Origin: CAVVFX01 sp963747535
Lineage (GTDB): Bacteria > Acidobacteriota > Terriglobia > Bryobacterales > Bryobacteraceae
DNA length: 64,000 nucleotides
NCBI GenBank assembly: GCA_963747535.1
Contig: CAVVFX010000007.1
Coordinates: forward strand, 124,001 to 188,000
Reading direction: 5' to 3'
The notes beneath the pieces were generated by a model that searched no databases, was not told where the DNA came from, and saw only the letters and a program-made list of their open reading frames with translations. The translations under genes and the position numbers were made by a program. Below, piece by piece: positions 8,211 through 17,069 of the stretch (the first letter of the stretch is position 1; every line of letters begins with the position of its first letter).

Positions 8211-9744
8211 ATGTTGCTGAACGGATGCGTAGCAGAAACCAGCGGTCATGGCCCGTCACCGCTGTCCATCGGCTTTTCGGTGCTTTTCCATGCGTGTGTC
8301 CTATCCTTGCTGGCGGGTGCGCGACCGCTTCACATGCCCAGACCGCAGTCGGCGTATCAGCAGATGATCCAGGGTCAGGAACACAAACTGGTCTGGTATC
8401 ACTTCAAGGAGAAGCTTCCGGAGATCCGCCCGCTCGCATCCAAGGCCGATCACCGGCTGCTGCGGGCGGAAGTGAAGATCCCTAACCAATCGATTGTTTC
8501 AGCGCCGAAAAGGGCTCCCAAGGCGCCGCAGATGATCTGGCAGAAAGCGCCCGAGATCAATACCGATGTGAAGTTCGATTCACCCAACGTGGTGGCAGTG
8601 AAGTTGCCCAGGGCCGAGCCGCCAAAGCAGTTTGTGCCGCCGGTCACGCAGTCGAGGAAACTGCCGGCGCCGCAGATTGAAGCGCCGGCGCCCCCCCAGA
8701 TCGAGGCCGCCAAAGTTCCCGAGGTCACCAGGCGGGTGGAACTGGCTGCGGTCTCACGGCCTCTGCGCGATTTCAAACCACCTCCGGCGCGTTTGCGGGC
8801 GGGACCTCCACAAGTGAGTTACGTCGAACCCTCGCCATCCCTGGCTGCGGACCCAGCGGATCCCAGAAATCCGGTGCCGAGCGAGGTTGCCGAGACCAGG
8901 CTGGGAAAAGTTTATCGTCCGTTTGAGGCGCCCCCTCAGAAGGCGGGGAAGCCAGGGCTCGCTACGCCTGTGCTCCCGTCGCCTCCGCCTCCCGATATGG
9001 CGGGCAATTCGCCCGACTTGAACGTCGTCGTGGTGGGCTTGAATCCGGGAACGCGGTTGCCCGATCTGCCTCCCGTGGCGCGGCCCGCGACGTTTTCCGC
9101 GGGACCCAACTTGAATCCGAAAGGCGGCACGGGCGCGGGTGATAATCCGTCCGCGCTCACGGTGCCGGACCTTACGATTCGCAGCGGCAATATCGACACA
9201 CGCGCGACCATCATGGCGCGGAACACCCCTCCCAAATCAATGATTCCCAGCGCGGCCGACGCCCTGCGTGACGCGGCGAAATACATTACGGTGGACGAGA
9301 TCGGAAGGCCGTCAGCCACTTCGAGTCTCGAACGCGCCCGATGGGCGGTTCGATGGACGAGCGGTGTATATGATGGCGGTCCAGATGCCCAACCTCACCA
9401 GCTATATCGGCAGTTGGCTATTGTGGTATTCCGAACGTAACGCGCCGCCAAATACGGCGGGTGTTACGCCTCCCATGGTGCATCGGAAGGTGGATCCGAA
9501 GTACGTTGCCGACGCGGTTTCCGAGCGCGTGGAAGGCACTGTTCGACTGGCTGCGGTGATCCGCAAAGACGGTACCGTGGGGCAAGTCGAACTGGTGCAC
9601 GGCCTGGATGTCCGGTTGGATCGCACTGCCCAGGAGGCACTCGCAAAATGGCAATTTTCCCCGGCCTTGCGCAACGGACAGCCGATTGACGTCGACATCC
9701 TGGTGGAGATTCCCTTCCGGCTCGCGCCGCGACTCGATCGATGA
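8211..9744 (+). pseudogene. TonB-like energy-transducing protein, split by a +1 frameshift
   Basis: The first frame (8211 to about 9320) gives one N-terminal hydrophobic helix (SIGFSVLFHACVLSLLAG) and a long proline-rich periplasmic spacer typical of TonB. The second frame, offset by one base, carries the rest: DGRFDGRAVYMMAVQMPN, then a TonB C-terminal domain (VEGTVRLAAVIRKDG ... WQFSPALRNG) ending at 9744. The two halves join naturally at about 9300-9345, where one extra base shifts the frame. No slippery heptamer is evident, so a mutation or sequencing error is likelier than programmed shifting. If functional, it would energise TonB receptors such as the one at 1.2-4.6 kb. The stop overlaps the next ATG (ATGA). 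Confidence 0.75.
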
Positions 9745-10439
9745 AGATCCGTGGACCGCAACATCTGATCTTCGACGCGGACGATACGCTGTGGGAGAAC
9801 AACGTCTACTTCGAGGATGCGTTCGATCGCTTCTGCGAGTTCCTGAATCATTCTCGCCTGGCACCGGACCAGGTTCGCGCCGCGCTGGACGAAATCGAAA
9901 TCGTCAACAACAAGATCCACGGCTATGGGGCTAAGAACTTTGCGCGCAATCTTGCGCAGTGTTACCGGCATTTGTGCCAGCGCGGAATTTCCGAGGCGGA
10001 CGTACAGCGCGTCATGTCGTTCGCAGAAGAAATTCTCAATGCGCCCATGGAACTGATGCCCGGGGTGGAGGAGACGCTGGCGCGTTTGGGCGAGGTGCAC
10101 GAGTTGACGCTGTTCACCAAAGGGCATCCTGAGGAGCAGCACACCAAGATCGACCGGTCCGGATTGCGTTCATACTTTGATCACTGCGCGGTGGTCAAGG
10201 AGAAGAACGCGAGTGCCTACCGGTCTCTGGCGGAAGAGCGTGGATTCGATCTGGGCCGGACGTGGATGATCGGGAACAGTCCGAAGTCGGACATTAACCC
10301 GGCGTTGAAGGCGGGTTTGCGCGCGGTGTTTATTCCGCATCCGCGAACCTGGTCGCTGGAGCGGGAAGAAGTTCCCGAGCGGCATGAACGGCTGGTCCGG
10401 GTGGAGGGATTCGCAGAGTTGGCGAAGCTGTTTTTGTAG
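9741..10439 (+). CDS. HAD-superfamily hydrolase
   Basis: A 232-aa haloacid-dehalogenase-type phosphatase. Motif I is LIFDADDTLWENN with the DxDxT nucleophile; motif II is the threonine of LTLFTKGH; motif III is the lysine near VVKEKNASAY; motif IV is MIGNSPKSDINPALKAG. A helical cap lies between motifs I and II (about residues 25-95). The ATG overlaps the stop of the TonB-like gene by four bases, implying translational coupling. The substrate is unknown; pyrophosphatase-, phosphoglycolate- or nucleotidase-like activities are possible. Confidence 0.88.
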   Translation: MKIRGPQHLIFDADDTLWENNVYFEDAFDRFCEFLNHSRLAPDQVRAALDEIEIVNNKIHGYGAKNFARNLAQCYRHLCQRGISEADVQRVMSFAEEILNAPMELMPGVEETLARLGEVHELTLFTKGHPEEQHTKIDRSGLRSYFDHCAVVKEKNASAYRSLAEERGFDLGRTWMIGNSPKSDINPALKAGLRAVFIPHPRTWSLEREEVPERHERLVRVEGFAELAKLFL

Positions 10440-10760
10440 GTTCCAGCCGATCCTCAGCGCGCTCCTGGAGTCCTCGTTTTTGGTTCGTGAAGGGTTCAAG
10501 AAAAGGGCGCGATATTCGCCATGGCGTGGCGCTTCACGGGATCAATCCTGAATAGGCTCCGCGCGCCCGATTCGAAAACACAGGCACACTTGTCGTTCCT
10601 GATCCGGGCAAGCTACCCGCGCCGAAAGTGGCGGAAGATCGTGCAGACCAATACAGATGGCTCGAATAATTCTGGAGAAGCTGTCGATTTCGCCGGGGCT
10701 CGTTCGATAACCAGGTGAGGGCCGGCCAGCCGGCTCGAAATCTTACTCAGAGAGGCAAAC
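10440..10760. other. Intergenic stretch, no gene recognised
   Basis: About 320 bp between the HAD gene and the next small gene. A 65-codon open frame (10521-10718) has no recognisable domain and no convincing ribosome site. The end, agagaggcaaac at 10749-10760, probably holds the ribosome site of the following gene. Nothing else is supported. Confidence 0.4.
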
Positions 10761-11234
10761 ATGCCAGCGAAAATCAGTGAAACGAAACCGACACACGAAC
10801 AGGCTCAATTGCAGCTTCAGCTGTACGAGGAGCGGCGCGAAACACGACTCCGCGAGGCGCGCGACTGGCTCTTCAAGAATTATTTTGTCAATTCGATGGA
10901 GGACTCGATGCGGATCGCTGCACCGGGAACTGAGAACGGCACAATGGTCATGATGGTGTTCAGCTACTGGGAACAGGCGTGTTCGATGCTCAATTACGGG
11001 CTGCTGCACGAAGACCTTTTCTTCGAAAACACCGGCGAGTTCTTCGGCGTATGGGAGCGCGTCCGGCCAGCCATCGGGGAAGGAAGGAAGATGTTCTCGA
11101 ACCCAAGCTTTCTGGAGCACCTTGAAAAAGCCGCCGCGCGCTTCGAGGAGTGGTCTGAAAGCCGCAATCCCGGCCAGATCGCCACGATGCGGAAGTACAT
11201 GGAGCAGATGAAGCCGAAAGCGGCAAAGGCGTAG
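10761..11234 (+). CDS. Small conserved protein, DUF4760-like
   Basis: A 157-aa soluble, mainly helical protein with no signal peptide and no membrane segment. The central pattern NYFVNSMEDSM, MMVFSYWEQACSMLNYGLLH and EDLFFENTGEFFGVWERVRP matches the DUF4760-like layout (a helix pair around a conserved YWE...N core) as I remember it. The N-terminus is rich in Gln and Arg and may form a short coiled coil. AGAGAGG stands about 10 bases before the ATG. It stands alone and its function is unknown. Confidence 0.75.
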   Translation: MPAKISETKPTHEQAQLQLQLYEERRETRLREARDWLFKNYFVNSMEDSMRIAAPGTENGTMVMMVFSYWEQACSMLNYGLLHEDLFFENTGEFFGVWERVRPAIGEGRKMFSNPSFLEHLEKAAARFEEWSESRNPGQIATMRKYMEQMKPKAAKA

Positions 11235-11249
11235 ACGCCGTTTAGTAGC

Positions 11250-11303
11250 GCGGGCGTGTCACAGTGCGATCTCCGGTGGGGTTTACCAGTGTGACGCGCC
11301 CGC
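11250..11303. repeat. Inverted repeat (hairpin)
   Basis: Arms 11250-11263 (gcgggcgtgtcaca) and 11290-11303 (tgtgacgcgcccgc) pair over 14 positions with a single G-U wobble and enclose a 26-base loop. It lies 15 bp after the stop of the 157-aa gene. No T-run follows on either strand, so it is not a classical intrinsic terminator, but it could protect the 3' end of the transcript. Confidence 0.55.
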
Positions 11304-11779
11304 AAGCCCGCTTTGACCGTATTGCCATATTGCCATATTGCGTATCCGACCGGAGGGTCGGTTTGTGCACTTTCCAAACTGACACCGCCTGCCAGTAACC
11401 AGCCCTTCGCCTATTTCTGCCCCTTCATCCCAACCGAGGTGCCGCCTGTCGGGAGGTCAGACAGCCCTGAAGTGAGCCGTATCGGGTCTAATCCCTTCGT
11501 CCCGTTTATCGGCGCGGCGCACCTCTCAGACTGCCGTCCCGGCATTCTTGGCGAGACATTTTTTGCCCGCAGGCCGGTCGCCTGTCGTCGACAAGAGTGC
11601 GTGCCCACGGACTTACCGGTTTTAGTCCGAACTCATTCAGGCGGCGTTTTTGGGCACTTCGATGGCCTCCTGAGATGATATTTGAGTCCGGTTTGCAAGG
11701 CCGGATCCCGCGACGTGTCATGATTGAGTAAGGCGGTGAGCCTGTTCCGAGATTTGAGCGCGAAGCAAATAGACAAAAA
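11304..11779. other. Intergenic stretch, no gene recognised
   Basis: About 475 bp without a supportable gene. Short open frames on both strands show no domain, no ribosome site and biased composition. The sequence includes a short direct repeat, attgccatattgccatatt, near 11322-11340. I see no RNA-gene signature. Confidence 0.35.
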
Positions 11780-12070
11780 ATGATCACCAAGACAGTTCGG
11801 TCCCGATTTCAACACGAAGTAGGCGAGAAGGTCGAAGGCTGCACGATTCTTGAGGTGCGCACCGTTATCCCCCCGCAGCCCACTGAGCGGCGGCTGGGCG
11901 TGTACGACTATGTTGTCGAGGTTCCGCCTATGGCGGTGACTCCGCGGGAAACCCACGGGAAGCGGAAGTCCGCCCCGGTGGCCGCGACAGTCCCGGCGCA
12001 GGGCTCTTTCATCCGGTCTACTCCGGATGAGATGGGCGGCCGGGTGATTCGTCGAGTCCCCGCGCGCTAG
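11780..12070 (+). CDS. Small hypothetical protein
   Basis: A 96-aa frame beginning MITKTVRSRFQHEVGEKVEG. The first 55 residues look like a small beta-rich fold (GCTILEVRTVIPPQPTERR, YDYVVEVPP); the rest is a low-complexity basic tail (KRKSAPVAATVPAQG). No signal peptide, membrane segment or known motif. The ribosome site is weak (gcgaag, well upstream). Reported because the reading frame has sensible residue use and it directly precedes larE, but it may not be expressed. Confidence 0.35.
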   Translation: MITKTVRSRFQHEVGEKVEGCTILEVRTVIPPQPTERRLGVYDYVVEVPPMAVTPRETHGKRKSAPVAATVPAQGSFIRSTPDEMGGRVIRRVPAR

Positions 12071-12125
12071 CGTCAGCACGAATGCGCGCCAAGTTTTTGG
12101 CGGCTGGCACGATTACAATAGGAGT

Positions 12126-12971
12126 ATGACGTCACTGTCCGTGGACTTGCTCGCTGGCAAGCAGGAAGCGTTGATTGAATCGTTGCGCCGAATGGGCCGG
12201 GTCATCGTAGCCTTTTCGGGCGGGACGGATTCGGCTTATCTGGCATGGACCGCCACGCAGGCGCTGGGCGATAACGCCTTGGCAATCACGGCCGACTCCG
12301 CGTCGATCCCGGAATCCCATAAACGCGATGCCGAATCGTTTGTGCGGCAATTCGGGATCCGGCATCAATACATCGAGACGCGCGAATTCGAAAATCCCGA
12401 TTACATCCGCAACGATGCCAATCGCTGCTTCCACTGCAAAGACGAGCTGTTCACTCGCCTCGACGAGTACCGCAGCGCGCATGGGAATCCGGTCGTGGTC
12501 TACGGCGTTAACCAGGACGACCTGGGGGACTACCGTCCCGGCCAGAATGCGGCGAAGAAGCACGAGGTGAAAGCTCCTCTGGTAGAAGCCGGGCTGACTA
12601 AGGCCGAGATTCGGGAACTCTCGCGCCGCGCGGGTTTACCGACGTGGGACCGTCCCGCGGCTGCGTGCCTGAGTTCGCGAGTGCCGTATGGAACTCCGGT
12701 CACGATTCAGACCATCAAAACCGTGGAAATCGGCGAAGAGGAGATGAAGGCCCTGGGCTTCCGTCAATTCCGGGTGCGATTTCATGGAGAGCTGGTACGG
12801 ATCGAGGTGGCTCGCGAGGAATTGCCTCGGGCGCTGAACCTGGAGATGGCCGGCCAGCTTACCGAAGTTTTCCGGAAGCTGGGATTTAAGTACGTCACGC
12901 TGGATCTGCAAGGCTACCGGCAGGGTTCGCTGAATGAAGTTTTGAATTTACGGGTACACGGGAGCTCTTGA
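12126..12971 (+). CDS. larE: ATP-dependent sacrificial sulfur transferase LarE
   Basis: A 281-aa PP-loop ATP pyrophosphatase of the LarE type, which in lactate racemase systems donates sulfur from its own cysteine to build the nickel-pincer cofactor. The PP-loop is VAFSGGTDSAYLA (28-40). A CFHC pair is at 101-104. The cysteine at the sacrificial position is C181 in PAAACLSSRVPYG, so this looks like the cysteine-donating class. AGGAG lies close upstream of the ATG. No larB, larC or larA is adjacent, so the partners must be elsewhere, or the protein serves another sulfur transfer. Confidence 0.88.
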   Translation: MTSLSVDLLAGKQEALIESLRRMGRVIVAFSGGTDSAYLAWTATQALGDNALAITADSASIPESHKRDAESFVRQFGIRHQYIETREFENPDYIRNDANRCFHCKDELFTRLDEYRSAHGNPVVVYGVNQDDLGDYRPGQNAAKKHEVKAPLVEAGLTKAEIRELSRRAGLPTWDRPAAACLSSRVPYGTPVTIQTIKTVEIGEEEMKALGFRQFRVRFHGELVRIEVAREELPRALNLEMAGQLTEVFRKLGFKYVTLDLQGYRQGSLNEVLNLRVHGSS

Positions 12972-12986
12972 GGCAGCCTCCCATAA

Positions 12987-13005
12987 GGACAGGCTGAAGC
13001 CTGCG
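12987..13005. repeat. Short palindrome of repeat family C
   Basis: The element ggacaggctgaagcctgcg sits between the larE stop and the convergent SRPBCC-like gene. Its caggct/agcctg core is shared with elements at 27035-27050 and 30058-30077. The hairpin is short and has no T-run. Confidence 0.5.
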
Positions 13006-13503
13006 TTACGAGTGGGCCAGAGTGTGGCGGAGGTAGCCGGCAATGTCGGTAATAAAGCGGTGCACCGACACTTCAGCGATACGGTGTCCGGCGATCGCGT
13101 TCACGGCTTTTCCCAGAGCGCCCAGCGGCGGCTCATAGACACCCGAGAAATCAAGTTGCGTTTCCGTGGACGTCAGGGGATAGATGGCCAGGTCTCCCTT
13201 CATGAACGGGAAGAGACGCGGCATCGTCGCGGCTTCCCATTCGAGCTGCAACCGCGTGACGGGACCCGCCATCGCCTCAGGTCCTCTCTCGTCGATATTC
13301 TTCAAACTGATTTTGATGTCGGCTTCAACCGCTATCCCGCCGATGTCCACGCGCAGTTCCGCGGCGACCGATTGGGCCCGCGACGCGGCCGCTTTGGTGG
13401 CTGACTGAAACACCGCGATTGCGTCCTTGCTTAGAGCCTCGCGAACCTGCTCGTAAGGATGGTTGACGTAATCGTAGCAGCGAATCTCTCGACCTTTACT
13501 CAT
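13006..13503 (-). CDS. SRPBCC/START-like conserved protein
   Basis: A 165-aa soluble protein with no signal peptide. A long amphipathic helix region (AIAVFQSATKAAASRAQ) is followed by alternating strands (VDIGGIAVEADIKISLKNID, VTRLQLEWEAATMP, DLAIYPLTSTETQLDFSG) and a C-terminal helix (RFITDIAGYLRHTL). This order suggests the START/SRPBCC helix-grip fold, usually a hydrophobic-ligand pocket. No catalytic residues can be named. It converges on larE with a palindromic repeat between the two stops. Confidence 0.6.
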   Translation of the reverse strand: MSKGREIRCYDYVNHPYEQVREALSKDAIAVFQSATKAAASRAQSVAAELRVDIGGIAVEADIKISLKNIDERGPEAMAGPVTRLQLEWEAATMPRLFPFMKGDLAIYPLTSTETQLDFSGVYEPPLGALGKAVNAIAGHRIAEVSVHRFITDIAGYLRHTLAHS

Positions 13504-13566
13504 TAAGCTCTAGTATCACATTGGAGCGTCCAGTCCGTCGTGCACGCGCTGCCATCCTCTGACATA

Positions 13567-14547
13567 ATGAGACCAATCATGAGGCGAAGAACTTTTCTCA
13601 CTACTTCAGCTGCGGCGGGCATGTCAGTAACGGCTCGTGCCGCAGCGACTAACCAGGTGAAGGCCGGCGATATACCGAAGCGGGTGTTCGGCAAGACCGG
13701 CGAGAAGCTCACGGTGATCGGTCAAGCCGGCGGACGCTTCCCGTTGATTACCTTCGAGGAAGCCAAGGCGGTCACCCTGCGCGCCTACGAACTGGGCATC
13801 AATTACTTCGATTGTGCGCGGATCTATTGGAACGGTAAGTCGGAGGAAGTTTACGGCGCGGTGCTGCCGCCGTTTCGCAAGAATATTTTCCTGACGACCA
13901 AGTCGCCGGAGCGCAGCCGCGCGGGGGCCGAGGCGGATCTCGCGAAATCGTTGCGCGCACTCAAGACCGACTATCTCGATTTGTGGCAGATCCACCAGGT
14001 AAGCGAGATGAGCGAGGTGGAACAGATCTTCGCTCCCGGGGGAGCGATCGAGGCATTCGAGGCGGCTAAAAAAGCGGGCAAGTGCCGGTTCATGGGCTTC
14101 ACGGGACACCACGATCCCGCAGTCCACCTGGCGATGCTGAAGCACTACGACAAGTACGACACCATTCTGATGCCGCTGAATGCGGCCGATCCGTCGTATC
14201 TTAGTTTCGAGAAGATGGTGCTACCGGTGGCGGTGCAGCGCGGGATGGGCATACAGGCGATGAAGAGTACCGCGAATGCCGGTTTGCTGTCGAACCTGCA
14301 CTTGAAGGAATGCCTGAGCTACGCGCTCAGCCTGCCGGTGCATTGTGTGGCGCTGGGGTGCACGACAATCGGGCAGATCGAGGATGATGTGCGGATTGCG
14401 CAACAGTTCCAGCCGATGGGTGCGGAGGAGATGGCGGCGCTGCGGAAACGTGCGTCGCACATGGCTGGTCCGCGGCTGGAGAACTGGAAGCGGGATAATG
14501 AGCACGCGTCGGCAGCGCGGTATTGGGACGGGCACCGCGCTGGATAA
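13567..14547 (+). CDS. Tat-exported aldo/keto reductase
   Basis: A 326-aa aldo-keto reductase with a twin-arginine leader (MRRRTFLTTSAAAG). The TIM-barrel tetrad residues can be placed: Asp and Tyr in FDCARIYWNGKSEEVYG, Lys in TTKSPERS, and His in LDLWQIHQVSE. The C-terminal cofactor-binding segment includes ALGCTTIGQIEDDV. I start at 13567; ATG 13579 (the Arg-Arg-Arg start) is equally possible. Exported oxidoreductases of this kind are common in Acidobacteria; the substrate is unknown. A family A palindrome lies 21 bp past the stop and may end transcription. Confidence 0.85.
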   Translation: MRPIMRRRTFLTTSAAAGMSVTARAAATNQVKAGDIPKRVFGKTGEKLTVIGQAGGRFPLITFEEAKAVTLRAYELGINYFDCARIYWNGKSEEVYGAVLPPFRKNIFLTTKSPERSRAGAEADLAKSLRALKTDYLDLWQIHQVSEMSEVEQIFAPGGAIEAFEAAKKAGKCRFMGFTGHHDPAVHLAMLKHYDKYDTILMPLNAADPSYLSFEKMVLPVAVQRGMGIQAMKSTANAGLLSNLHLKECLSYALSLPVHCVALGCTTIGQIEDDVRIAQQFQPMGAEEMAALRKRASHMAGPRLENWKRDNEHASAARYWDGHRAG

Positions 14548-14568
14548 GGCCACTTCCGCCGTACCGCG

Positions 14569-14598
14569 GGGCAGACCATCGTTCTTCGTGGTCTGCCC
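14569..14598 (+). repeat. Palindromic repeat family A, copy 1
   Basis: A ten-base perfect stem, gggcagacca / tggtctgccc, encloses the loop tcgttcttcg. The same stem and nearly the same loop recur at 38159, 48187, 50155 and 58631. It lies between the converging ends of the aldo-keto reductase gene and a decayed gene. It could serve as a transcript-end hairpin, although no T-run follows. Confidence 0.85.
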
Positions 14599-14613
14599 GG
14601 TAGCTACAGCCGT

Positions 14614-15181
14614 TCACACCACTTCGTAGTCGCCGCCAAACCCCGGCTCATCCGAGAGCCGCGTATAAATCCCCTCAGGACCTGGCGTGATCTGGTATTC
14701 TTCTTCGAACTGCCGGTAGACTTCCTTCGGGCCTCCCGGCGGGGGCATGAATTCCGCCCAGGGCGCGTTGGTCGTCGCCATGATGAAGTGGACGCTGTCG
14801 CGCGAGCCGCCGACGTGCGGGATCACCGGGATATCATAGGCCAACCCCATCGCTGCAATGCGGCGCAGTTCGGTCAGTCCGCCACACCAGGATATCGGCC
14901 TGCCAGATGTCGGCCGCGTTGTGCTCCAGCAGGTAGCGATAGCCATAGCGGCGATACTCGTGTTCGCTCGTGGCGCTGCGCGTGGCCTTTGACGCCTTTG
15001 TCGGTCGCGATCTCCACGGTGAAACCCGGGAGTTTGCCCGGGGCGGGTTGGTACGCGGGTGCGGGATGCCGCGGCTGGATATTTACCAGGCGGACACTGG
15101 TGATTTTGAGTTTGGTCTTCCCGATCTGGAAGGCGTGGCGATGCCGAGGCCGGCGAGCGAAAGAAATCGACGGCGGTCCAT
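14614..15181 (-). pseudogene. Decayed enolase-superfamily (mandelate racemase-like) sugar-acid dehydratase
   Basis: The C-terminal end is clear in one frame: GGLTELRRIAAMGLAYDIP, VIPHVGGSRDSVHFIMATT, then EEYQITPGPEGIYTRLSDEP. The N-terminal part is in other frames: MDRRRFLSLAGLGIA, IGKTKLKITSVRLVNIQPRH, LPGFTVEIATDKGVKG, then YRRYGYRYLLEHNAADIWQA. The segments add up to about 190 residues, against about 400 for the family, so most of the catalytic barrel is deleted, and at least three frame changes occur. It resembles rhamnonate- or galactonate-type dehydratases. It is divergent from the GH2 gene, so the pair may once have formed a sugar pathway. Confidence 0.8.
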
Positions 15182-15201
15182 AGTCGCATATGATATCTGA
15201 G

Positions 15202-16992
15202 ATGAAGGCTCTCCGAATCCTAGCTCTGGTACCGGCGATTCTATCCGCTGCCGATTGGAAGGCGGCGGACTCGCCGCTGACCACGCAATGGACCGCCAAG
15301 GTCACGCCGTCGAATGCCTGGCGCGAATACCCGCGGCCGCAGATGCAGCGTCCAAATTGGACCAACCTCAATGGCCTGTGGGAATATGCAATCCAGCCGA
15401 AAGACGCGGCTCGTCCGGATAAATATGGCGGCCAGATTCTCGTGCCGTATCCGGTGGAGTCGGCGCTGTCGGGCGTGAAGCGGACGCTCACGCCGGCACA
15501 GCGGCTGTGGTACCGGCGAACATTCAGTGCAGCACCGGCGAAAGGCGGCCGGATGCTGCTGCATTTCGGTGCGTCGGATTGGCGCACCGAGGTGTGGGTC
15601 AACGGAAAGGCCGCCGGCCAACACGAGGGCGGCTATGATCCATTCACCTTCGACATCACGGACGAGTTGAAGCCTGGCACCGGCGCACAGGAGATAGTGG
15701 TCGCGGTTTGGGATCCCACCGATACGGAAGTGCATCCGCGAGGCAAGCAGGTACTCGATCCCAGCGGCATCTGGTACACCGCGGTGTCCGGAATCTGGCA
15801 GACGGTGTGGCTCGAACCGGTAGCAGCGGCGCATATCGACGAGCTCACGCTCATTCCGGACGTCGACGGCAAGCAGTTGAGGATCACCGCGCGGGGCAGC
15901 GGCTCGGGGGACTTTACGGCGACCGCGAAGCTGCATGGAAAGGATGTTGGACATGTTACCGGCGCCTTGAATTCCGAGGCAATATTGGCGCTGAGCGCGA
16001 TGGAACTTTGGTCCACCGGGAACCCGACGCTGTACGATCTGGATATCAAGCTGAAGTCCGGAGATGAGGTGACGAGCTACTTCGGGATGCGCAAAGTGGA
16101 AGTGCGCAAGGACGAGGCGGGAGTCACGCGAATATTTCTAAATGGCAGTCCGAAGTTTCTGATCGGGACACTGGATCAGGGCTGGTGGCCGGATGGCTTG
16201 TACACTGCACCTACCGACGAAGCCTCGCGGTACGACATCGAGATGCTGAAGAAAATGGGCTTCAACATGTGCCGGAAACACGTCAAAGTGGAACCGGAGC
16301 GCTGGTATTACTGGTGCGACAAACTGGGCTTTATGGTCTGGCAGGACATGCCGAGCGCCATGTCGAAGAGTCATCCGACGGGCGTGAAGAAGGGCGCTCC
16401 GGTGGACGCCGATTTCACTCCCGCGGAGGATGCGGACTTCCGCACTGAGTTACGCGCCTTGATAGGCCACTTACAGAACTATCCGTGTATCGTGGCCTGG
16501 GTGCCGTTCAACGAAGGTTGGGGACAGCACGCGACTAACGATATTCTTCACCTGGCCAAGCAACTGGATCCGTCGCGGCTGGTGGACGGGCCGAGTGGTT
16601 GGGAAGACCGCGGTTACGGCGATATGAGGGACATGCACAGTTATCCCGGTCCCGACATGTTTCCGGCTATCGAGGGCCGGGCTTCGGTGCTGGGCGAGTT
16701 CGGAGGGTTGGGCTGGCCGGTGGAGGGGCATCTTTGGGGGAGCAAGCGTAATTGGGGCTATAAGACGTACACCGACCAGGCAGGACTCAATTCGGCTTAC
16801 CAGGATGTGGTGGAGAAGCTCGAGGCGCTGATTCACGACGGCTTGTCCGCGGCCGTTTATACGCAGACGACGGATGTCGAAGGCGAAGTGAATGGGCTGA
16901 TGACTTATGACCGCAAAGTGGTGAAGTACGATGTCGAAAGGCTGGCGGCGATTCACGGACGGCTAATTGGGCTGGTGGAAAAGGGGAAATGA
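15202..16992 (+). CDS. Glycoside hydrolase family 2 enzyme, secreted
   Basis: A 596-aa GH2 protein. A signal peptide comes first (MKALRILALVPAILSA); then a jelly-roll sugar-binding domain with WYRRTF, HFGASDWRTEVWVNG and HEGGYDPFTFDIT (about 95-170); an immunoglobulin-like domain; and the TIM barrel. The acid/base Glu lies in CIVAWVPFNEGWGQ and the nucleophile Glu probably in SVLGEFGGLGWP. The start at 15202 places the signal peptide at the N-terminus; 15190 is the longer choice. Family activities include beta-galactosidase, beta-glucuronidase and beta-mannosidase; I cannot choose. It is divergent from the decayed dehydratase gene. Confidence 0.88.
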   Translation: MKALRILALVPAILSAADWKAADSPLTTQWTAKVTPSNAWREYPRPQMQRPNWTNLNGLWEYAIQPKDAARPDKYGGQILVPYPVESALSGVKRTLTPAQRLWYRRTFSAAPAKGGRMLLHFGASDWRTEVWVNGKAAGQHEGGYDPFTFDITDELKPGTGAQEIVVAVWDPTDTEVHPRGKQVLDPSGIWYTAVSGIWQTVWLEPVAAAHIDELTLIPDVDGKQLRITARGSGSGDFTATAKLHGKDVGHVTGALNSEAILALSAMELWSTGNPTLYDLDIKLKSGDEVTSYFGMRKVEVRKDEAGVTRIFLNGSPKFLIGTLDQGWWPDGLYTAPTDEASRYDIEMLKKMGFNMCRKHVKVEPERWYYWCDKLGFMVWQDMPSAMSKSHPTGVKKGAPVDADFTPAEDADFRTELRALIGHLQNYPCIVAWVPFNEGWGQHATNDILHLAKQLDPSRLVDGPSGWEDRGYGDMRDMHSYPGPDMFPAIEGRASVLGEFGGLGWPVEGHLWGSKRNWGYKTYTDQAGLNSAYQDVVEKLEALIHDGLSAAVYTQTTDVEGEVNGLMTYDRKVVKYDVERLAAIHGRLIGLVEKGK

Positions 16993-17006
16993 TCGCCTGA
17001 AGCCAC

Positions 17007-17033
17007 AAAAAAAGGCCCGGATTGCTCCGGGCC
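17007..17033 (-). terminator. Intrinsic terminator of the HtrA/DegP gene
   Basis: On the minus strand an eight-pair perfect stem, ggcccgga / tccgggcc (17033-17026 and 17021-17014), with a four-base loop is followed by seven Ts (17013-17007). It lies 37 bp beyond the protease stop. This is a textbook rho-independent terminator. The converging GH2 gene stops 14 bp away. Confidence 0.92.
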
Positions 17034-17069
17034 AAGGCAGATTCTCAACACAGAATTGAGACAGGAAAG

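Noticed and set aside
9290..9350. Programmed frameshifting in the TonB-like gene
   Set aside because: No slippery heptamer or downstream pseudoknot is evident; a plain indel explains it better.
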